From positions 1-10,251 of the forward strand of contig JAFVEW010000336.1 in the NCBI GenBank assembly GCA_017475805.1: DNA of 10,251 bases. The letters are read 5' to 3'. The translations under genes were made by a program, and so were the position numbers. Each line of letters opens with the position of its first letter. Within the stretch, counting starts at the first letter, position 1. Of the stretch, positions 5,771 through 10,251 are shown one piece after another. The notes below the pieces were generated by a model. The model was not told the DNA's origin and did no database searches. It saw only the letters and a list, made by a program, of their open reading frames with translations. The DNA is from Synergistaceae bacterium (GTDB lineage: Bacteria > Synergistota > Synergistia > Synergistales > Aminobacteriaceae).

Positions 5771-6475
5771 TTGGAAGCTCAAGAAATTATAAAATTCATA
5801 GCTGACGCAAAAAAGGTAACGCCTGTCAAGATTTATCTTAGAGAGAAAGCTGATGAAAAAATAGATTTTTCTAATACAAACTCAAAAATTTTTGGCCAGC
5901 GCGACAAAATTATTTTCGGCGACTGGACTGAACTTGAGCCTGTAATCAATGCCAATAAATCTAAAATTGATGAGATTGTAATCGAAAATTCATCAAGAAA
6001 CAGTGCTATTCCGCTGCTTGATCTCAAAAATATTCAGGCAAGGATTGAGCCGGGCGCAATAATACGCGACAATGTTACAATCGGCAAGAACGCCGTAATA
6101 ATGATGGGCGCGATTATCAATATAGGCGCGGTAATCGGCGACGGTACGATGATTGATATGGGCGCGGTGTTGGGCGGACGTGCTACGGTTGGTAAAAATT
6201 GCCACATCGGAGCGGGAGCTGTCTTAGCAGGAGTAATTGAACCTGCGAGCGCAAAACCTGTAATAGTCGAAGATAATGTTTTAATCGGTGCTAATGCAGT
6301 CGTTATTGAGGGCGTTCATATCGGTGAAAATTCTGTTGTAGCTGCCGGTGCAGTCGTGATTGAAGATGTTCCAGCAAATAAAGTCGTAGCAGGTTGTCCG
6401 GCGCGTATTATAAAAGATAAAGACGCTAATACAACACAAAAAACCGCTCTTGAATCTTCACTAAGGAAATTATAA
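5771..6475 (+). CDS. dapH: Tetrahydrodipicolinate N-acetyltransferase, TTG start
   Basis: Transfers acetyl from acetyl-CoA to tetrahydrodipicolinate, opening the ring to N-acetyl-2-amino-6-oxopimelate. This marks the acetylase variant of the lysine pathway, known from Bacillus, and not the succinylase or dehydrogenase routes. The 234 residues resemble B. subtilis DapH closely, through [32 protein letters not shown] and [15 protein letters not shown]. An N-terminal alpha/beta part (about 1-85) precedes a left-handed beta helix of hexapeptide repeats (about 90-215), so the enzyme is probably a trimer. The start is TTG at 5771, supported by GGAGG (5758-5762) inside the last codons of dapB and by the expected N-terminus EAQEIIKFI. 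The gap after dapB is three bases. Confidence 0.96.
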   Translation: MEAQEIIKFIADAKKVTPVKIYLREKADEKIDFSNTNSKIFGQRDKIIFGDWTELEPVINANKSKIDEIVIENSSRNSAIPLLDLKNIQARIEPGAIIRDNVTIGKNAVIMMGAIINIGAVIGDGTMIDMGAVLGGRATVGKNCHIGAGAVLAGVIEPASAKPVIVEDNVLIGANAVVIEGVHIGENSVVAAGAVVIEDVPANKVVAGCPARIIKDKDANTTQKTALESSLRKL

Positions 6476-7621
6476 ATGAAAATTGAATTTTTAGCTGAAG
6501 CTAAAGGACTTGCGTCTAAACTGAATTTAATTCGAGAAGAATTGCATAAAACTCCTGAACTTGGCAATCACGAATTTAAGACAGCAGAAATAATTGAAAA
6601 GTATCTTGACGAAATTGGTATTTCTCACCGCCGCGTCTTAGATACGGGCATAATAGCGCGTCTTGACGGCGTTTTACCTGGCAAAAATTCTGCTATTCGT
6701 TCAGATATTGACGCTTTACCAATTAATGAGGCTACAGGCGCATCGTTTTCCTCTCAAAATTCAGGTTGTATGCACGCTTGCGGTCATGATGTCCATATGA
6801 CAGGGCTTTTAGGTGCTGCAATGATTTTAGCGAAGTATAAAAAAAATTTGCACGGCTCAGTTACTTTTGTATTTCAACCTGATGAAGAAGGTGAAGGCGG
6901 TGCTGCTCGAATGATAAAAGCCGGAGCTATTGACGGCGTTGACGCAGTTTTTGGAGCTCATGTCGATCCGGCTTTGCCCGCAGGTTACGTTGGCATTAAA
7001 TATGGAAATTTCTATGCAGCGTCGGCAATGTTCAAAATTACTGTAATTGGTAAATCAGCGCATGGTGCTCAACGCGATAAAGGCATTGACGCAATCGAAG
7101 TCTCTGCGCATATAATTTCAGAAGTCTTGAAAATGAATAAGCCCGGCGGAGTCGTTACTATTGGTATTATTAACGCCGGTACAGCAGGCAATATCTTAGC
7201 AGGACGTTCCGAATTTCGAGGCATAATCAGGACTTTTGGAGTAGATGAACGCGAAAGAATGTGCCGCAAATTTGAAGAAATTACTACAAAAATTTGTGAA
7301 TCTTTCGGTGCAAAATGCGAATGTGATTTTAGTGAAGGCGCGCCTGGAATTGTAAATGATAACGATAAATTAACGTCATTAGTTGAAAGTACAGCGCGCG
7401 AAACCTTAGGCTCTGAACATGTTCGCGTGATAGAAACGCCTTTATTTATCAGCGAAGATTTTGGATATTACATAACTACTAAAACAGGAAATTTTTATCA
7501 CATTGGAGCAGGCTGTGAATATCCGCTTCATAGCGATAAATTCTTGCCGCAACCTGATGCGTTTATAACAGCTTCGGCGATTCATGCTGCCGTAGCATAC
7601 AAATTTAATTTGACTAATTAG
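6476..7621 (+). CDS. dapL: N-acetyldiaminopimelate deacetylase (M20D amidohydrolase)
   Basis: Removes the acetyl group from N-acetyl-LL-diaminopimelate. The 381 residues show the M20D metal site: GCMHACGHDVH (97-107, with C102, H104, D105, H107), QPDEEGEGG (134-142, E137 and E138) and the histidine of GAHVDPALPAG (H162). The dimerisation domain begins near 183 with GKSAHGAQRDKG, and SEDFGYY and LHSDKF close the catalytic domain. M20D enzymes also include hippurate and auxin-conjugate hydrolases, so sequence alone does not fix the substrate; the position directly after dapH does so convincingly. Its ATG follows the dapH stop with no gap, with AAGGAA as ribosome site. B. subtilis calls this gene dapL (ykuR); elsewhere dapL names an unrelated aminotransferase. 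Confidence 0.9.
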   Translation: MKIEFLAEAKGLASKLNLIREELHKTPELGNHEFKTAEIIEKYLDEIGISHRRVLDTGIIARLDGVLPGKNSAIRSDIDALPINEATGASFSSQNSGCMHACGHDVHMTGLLGAAMILAKYKKNLHGSVTFVFQPDEEGEGGAARMIKAGAIDGVDAVFGAHVDPALPAGYVGIKYGNFYAASAMFKITVIGKSAHGAQRDKGIDAIEVSAHIISEVLKMNKPGGVVTIGIINAGTAGNILAGRSEFRGIIRTFGVDERERMCRKFEEITTKICESFGAKCECDFSEGAPGIVNDNDKLTSLVESTARETLGSEHVRVIETPLFISEDFGYYITTKTGNFYHIGAGCEYPLHSDKFLPQPDAFITASAIHAAVAYKFNLTN

Positions 7622-7633
7622 GACTGATAGAAC

Positions 7634-8953
7634 TTGAATAATTTAATAACAGCAAAATTCGGAGGAACTTCGCTCGCTGACGCCTCTCAAATTAAAAAGG
7701 TCGTCGAAATTATAAAATCAAATCCGGCACGAAAATTTGTAGTTGCTTCTGCTCCGGGTAAAAGATTTAGCGACGATATTAAGGTTACTGACTTGCTTTA
7801 TAAATGCCATAAGCAATTTGTTAGCGGCGAAAATTTTTCTGAAACACTTACAAAAATTTCGCAGCGTTACGCCGAGATTATTAAAAATTTAGGTGTCGAT
7901 TTTGATATAAAAAATGAAATCGAGATTATTAAGAAAAATCTTGAAACTGCAACAACTCCTGACTACTTAGCAAGTCGCGGCGAATATATAAATTCCAAAA
8001 TAATTGCAAAATTTTTAGATTGGCCGTTTGTTGATGCTGCTGAAATCATTTTTTTCAATGAAAATGGAATTTTAGATGAAGAAAAAACTTTTAAGTCAGC
8101 AGGTGAGAAATTAAAATCTCTAGAATATGCAGTAATACCAGGATTTTATGGTGCAATGCCTGACGGAAAAATCAAAACTTTTTCACGCGGCGGCTCTGAT
8201 GTTACAGGCTCGATTGTAGCGCGTTCTGTTTCAGCGGATATTTACGAAAACTGGACTGATGTATCAGGTATGTTAAGCGCAGATCCAAGAATTGTAAAAG
8301 ACCCAAAAGTAATTGAGTATATAACCTACACAGAGCTTCGTGAACTTAGTTACATGGGTGCGAGCGTTTTGCATGAAGACGCAGTTTTTCCAGTTCGTAA
8401 GGCAGGAATACCAATTAATATCCGTAACACTAATAAGCCTGATGATAATGGTACGTTAATTGCGGCGTCATTGCCAAAAGATATTGAAAAGAGGGCAGTT
8501 ACAGGTATTGCAGGACGAAAAGGCTTCAGCAGCATTCGCGTTGAAAAATCTATGATGAACGGAGAAACAGGTTTTGGTGCAAAATTATTGTATATTTTCG
8601 CACGCAACGGTATCCCGTTTGAACATTGTCCGACCGGCATCGATACTATTTCTGTTGTCGTAAATAGTGAACTTTTTGATCAAAAAAGAGAGACTGTATT
8701 ACGCGAAATTAAGTCTGAACTTAATCCTGATTTTATCACCATTGAAAAGAATTTAGCCTCTATTGCAATCGTAGGCGAAGGAATGATTAGTGTTAAAGGT
8801 ATGGCTGCACGACTTTTTGACGCTTTAGCTAAGGCTGGCATCAATATTCGCATGATTGATCAGGGGTCTGATGAATTAAACATAATTATTGGTATTGATG
8901 AATCTGACTATGAAAAAGCATTGAACGCGCTATATTCTAAAATGATAGCGTAA
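7634..8953 (+). CDS. lysC: Aspartate kinase, lysine-operon copy, TTG start
   Basis: Phosphorylates L-aspartate at the head of the pathway. The kinase domain (about 5-285) has KFGGTSLAD (8-16), SAPGKRF (39-45), the nucleotide and aspartate segment FSRGGSDVTGS (183-193), and WTDVSGMLSADPRI (207-220). Two ACT domains follow, about 289-345 and 374-436, so allosteric inhibition is likely. The length of 439 fits the single-chain YclM-like class of Bacillota rather than the class with an internal beta-subunit start. It is last gene of the dap operon, 12 bases after the deacetylase, with a modest AGGA ribosome site ten bases before a TTG start. The N-terminal 80 residues are about half identical to the partial kinase at 1-240. 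Lysine as its effector is inferred from context. Confidence 0.95.
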   Translation: MNNLITAKFGGTSLADASQIKKVVEIIKSNPARKFVVASAPGKRFSDDIKVTDLLYKCHKQFVSGENFSETLTKISQRYAEIIKNLGVDFDIKNEIEIIKKNLETATTPDYLASRGEYINSKIIAKFLDWPFVDAAEIIFFNENGILDEEKTFKSAGEKLKSLEYAVIPGFYGAMPDGKIKTFSRGGSDVTGSIVARSVSADIYENWTDVSGMLSADPRIVKDPKVIEYITYTELRELSYMGASVLHEDAVFPVRKAGIPINIRNTNKPDDNGTLIAASLPKDIEKRAVTGIAGRKGFSSIRVEKSMMNGETGFGAKLLYIFARNGIPFEHCPTGIDTISVVVNSELFDQKRETVLREIKSELNPDFITIEKNLASIAIVGEGMISVKGMAARLFDALAKAGINIRMIDQGSDELNIIIGIDESDYEKALNALYSKMIA

Positions 8954-8967
8954 ATTTAATTTTTATT

Positions 8968-8995
8968 TTGCAAAAAACAAATTTTATTTTATAAT
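8968..8995 (+). promoter_or_regulatory. Candidate promoter for rhaD
   Basis: TTGCAA (8968-8973) and a perfect TATAAT (8990-8995) lie 16 bases apart in the only gap between the lysine operon and rhaD. Transcription would begin near 9002. The change of pathway at this gap supports a new unit, although no intrinsic terminator for the lysine operon is visible before it. Confidence 0.62.
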
Positions 8996-9050
8996 TAGCT
9001 CATTCAAATAAAATTCTAAAATTTAAGTGGCAAAGAGTGTATTTTTAATT

Positions 9051-9866
9051 ATGAAAGAAATTTTGACAGCTCCGTTTTTAATTGAGTTTATCCGCACTGC
9101 TACAAACATGTATAATCATGGCTGGGACGAACGTAACGGCGGTAATATTTCATTGATGTTATATGACAACGAAATTCGCGAGTATTTAGACGTTGCTAAA
9201 ATCTCGAGAGCTATTTCGACTGGTTTCAAAGTGCCGGAGCTTGACGGCAAATATTTTCTTGTAACAGGAACCGGCAAATATTTCAAAAATATACAATATT
9301 CGCCTGAAGTAAATTTAGGTATAGTAAAGCTTACAGATAATGGAACAAAAGCGCAGCTATTATGGGGTTTTACTGACGGAGGTAATTTTACAAGCGAATT
9401 TCCGGCTCATATGATGAGCCATTCAGCAAGATTAAAGATAAATTCTAAGAACAGAGTAATTATGCACTGCCACCCGACAAATTTAATTGCGATGACTTAT
9501 ATTCACACACTAAACGAAAAAGAATTTACCCGCACTCTTTGGAAAATGAACACTGAGTGTTTAGTTGTATTTCCTGACGGTGTCAATGTTTTGTCTTGGA
9601 TGCTTTGCGGAACTAACGAAATTGGCGAGGCTACAGCCGAGAAAATGAAAACGTCGCGCTTAGTTGTATGGGCAGGGCACGGTTTATACGGCGCAGGAGC
9701 TGATTTAGACGAGGCTTACGGCCTTATTGAAACGGCGGAGAAAGCTGCTGAAATTTATATGAAAATCGCTCACTTACCATTATTGAATACAATTTCAGAT
9801 GAACAATTACACTTGCTTGAAGAAAAATTTTGTGTAAAAGCCCGCGAAGGTTATTTGAATTATTGA
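9051..9866 (+). CDS. rhaD: Rhamnulose-1-phosphate aldolase
   Basis: Splits L-rhamnulose 1-phosphate into dihydroxyacetone phosphate and L-lactaldehyde. It is a zinc-dependent class II aldolase of 271 residues, close to E. coli RhaD (274). The N-terminal GWDERNGGN (24-32) holds the phosphate-binding loop, the catalytic acid is E116 in TSEFPAH, and the zinc ligands are H139 and H141 in MHCHP and H210 in WAGHGLYGAG. PDGVNVLSWM and GTNEIGEAT are also RhaD-specific. I choose ATG 9051 over an in-frame GTG at 9027 because the distance to GWDERNGGN then equals that of E. coli; neither start has a strong ribosome site. The next gene, fucO, handles the lactaldehyde product. Rhamnose isomerase and kinase genes are not in the window. 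Confidence 0.93.
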   Translation: MKEILTAPFLIEFIRTATNMYNHGWDERNGGNISLMLYDNEIREYLDVAKISRAISTGFKVPELDGKYFLVTGTGKYFKNIQYSPEVNLGIVKLTDNGTKAQLLWGFTDGGNFTSEFPAHMMSHSARLKINSKNRVIMHCHPTNLIAMTYIHTLNEKEFTRTLWKMNTECLVVFPDGVNVLSWMLCGTNEIGEATAEKMKTSRLVVWAGHGLYGAGADLDEAYGLIETAEKAAEIYMKIAHLPLLNTISDEQLHLLEEKFCVKAREGYLNY

Positions 9867-9868
9867 AG

Positions 9869-9904
9869 TTAAACATGATGGATTTAGTTTTTATAATCCT
9901 TCAT
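9869..9904 (+). promoter_or_regulatory. Candidate fucO promoter overlapped by an inverted repeat (possible operator)
   Basis: A perfect TATAAT (9892-9897) has a weak TTAAAC (9869-9874) 17 bases upstream. An inverted repeat, ATGATGGATT (9875-9884) and AATCCTTCAT (9895-9904), has nine of ten positions paired around a ten-base spacer and covers the promoter spacer and part of the -10. There is no uridine run after it, so it is not a typical terminator. A regulator bound to the repeat would block the promoter; alternatively the RNA hairpin separates rhaD and fucO messages. Confidence 0.5.
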
Positions 9905-9942
9905 TGAAACTTAATATAAATTTTTTAGAAAGGATTTTTACA

Positions 9943-10251
9943 ATGGCAAATCGCATCGTACTCAACAATATTTCCTATCACGGAAAAGGCGCAATCGAAA
10001 ACATAGCTCCTGAACTGAAAGCACGCGGAAAGAAAAAAGTTTTTGTTTGCACAGACGCAAGTTTAATAAAGTTCGGGGTAGCTCAAAAAGTTACAGAACT
10101 TCTTGACAAAGCTGGACTTACCTACGAAATCTACAGCGACATCAAACCAAATCCAACTATTGAAAACGTCCAAAACGGTGTAGCAGCTTTCAAGAAAGCT
10201 CAAGCTGATTCAATCGTAGCTATCGGCGGAGGTTCAGCAATGGACACGGCT
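9943..10251 (+). CDS. fucO: Lactaldehyde reductase, N-terminal part (cut by window edge)
   Basis: The first 103 residues of an iron-dependent (group III) alcohol dehydrogenase that matches E. coli FucO: MANRIVLN at the start, IKPNPTIENV near 74-83, and the NAD-binding AIGGGSAMDTA at 93-103. FucO reduces L-lactaldehyde to L-1,2-propanediol with NADH, which disposes of electrons during anaerobic growth on rhamnose or fucose. The iron-binding histidines lie outside the window. AAAGGA is eight bases before the ATG. Codon use differs from the neighbours: six of ten isoleucines are ATC and four of five aspartates GAC, where nearby genes favour T-ending codons. High expression is the simplest explanation. 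A propanediol dehydrogenase or other 1,2-diol enzyme of the same family cannot be fully excluded from this fragment. Confidence 0.9.
   Translation, partial: MANRIVLNNISYHGKGAIENIAPELKARGKKKVFVCTDASLIKFGVAQKVTELLDKAGLTYEIYSDIKPNPTIENVQNGVAAFKKAQADSIVAIGGGSAMDTA

Noticed and set aside
8954..8990. Intrinsic terminator after the lysine operon
   Set aside because: The stretch is almost pure A/T with at most a four-pair stem; no stable hairpin precedes a uridine run.
9027..9050. GTG at 9027 as the start of rhaD
   Set aside because: It would add eight residues not expected in RhaD and has no ribosome site; ATG 9051 reproduces the family's N-terminal spacing exactly.

Overview
The window looks like low-GC, densely packed chromosome of an anaerobic bacterium, most likely Bacillota (Clostridia or Negativicutes-like). 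The reasons are AT-rich coding sequence, strong AGGAG-type ribosome sites, TTG starts, the acetylase (DapH/N-acetyl-DAP deacetylase) form of the lysine pathway, archaeal/fungal-type aspartate-semialdehyde dehydrogenase, and deoxysugar genes common in gut fermenters. The lineage is inference; there is no rRNA, tRNA, mobile element or CRISPR to test it.

Left part, minus strand. A tight operon asd-hom-aspartate kinase (2347 down to 1, the last gene cut by the window edge) makes homoserine from aspartate. Its genes overlap by 1 and 4 bases, and it has a TTG start and a candidate extended -10 promoter. Upstream of it, also on the minus strand, is a two-gene unit: a DJ-1/PfpI protein and a divergent Lgt-like membrane protein. 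A four-copy 7-bp tandem repeat lies between the Lgt-like gene and the asd promoter.

Middle, 3773-4154. This 382-base intergenic region separates the divergent units and is the most interesting stretch. Ahead of dapA it holds a good sigma70-type promoter, a 29-codon ORF with a strong ribosome site, and three segments that can pair in mutually exclusive ways, ending in an intrinsic terminator. The layout fits a ribosome-mediated attenuator; two of the four lysine codons sit where a stalled ribosome would free the antiterminator segment. No lysine riboswitch or T-box consensus is visible.

Right part, plus strand. dapA-dapB-dapH-N-acetyl-DAP deacetylase-aspartate kinase (4155-8953) form a lysine/diaminopimelate operon. 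The two aspartate kinases are paralogues, about half identical over the first 80 residues, one placed with the homoserine genes and the other with the lysine genes. asd, in the opposite operon, makes the semialdehyde both branches need. The N-acetyl-DAP aminotransferase, DapF and LysA are not in the window.

The far right starts a deoxysugar module: rhaD (rhamnulose-1-phosphate aldolase) followed by fucO (lactaldehyde reductase, cut by the window edge). Each has its own candidate promoter. The aldolase releases lactaldehyde, which FucO reduces to 1,2-propanediol.
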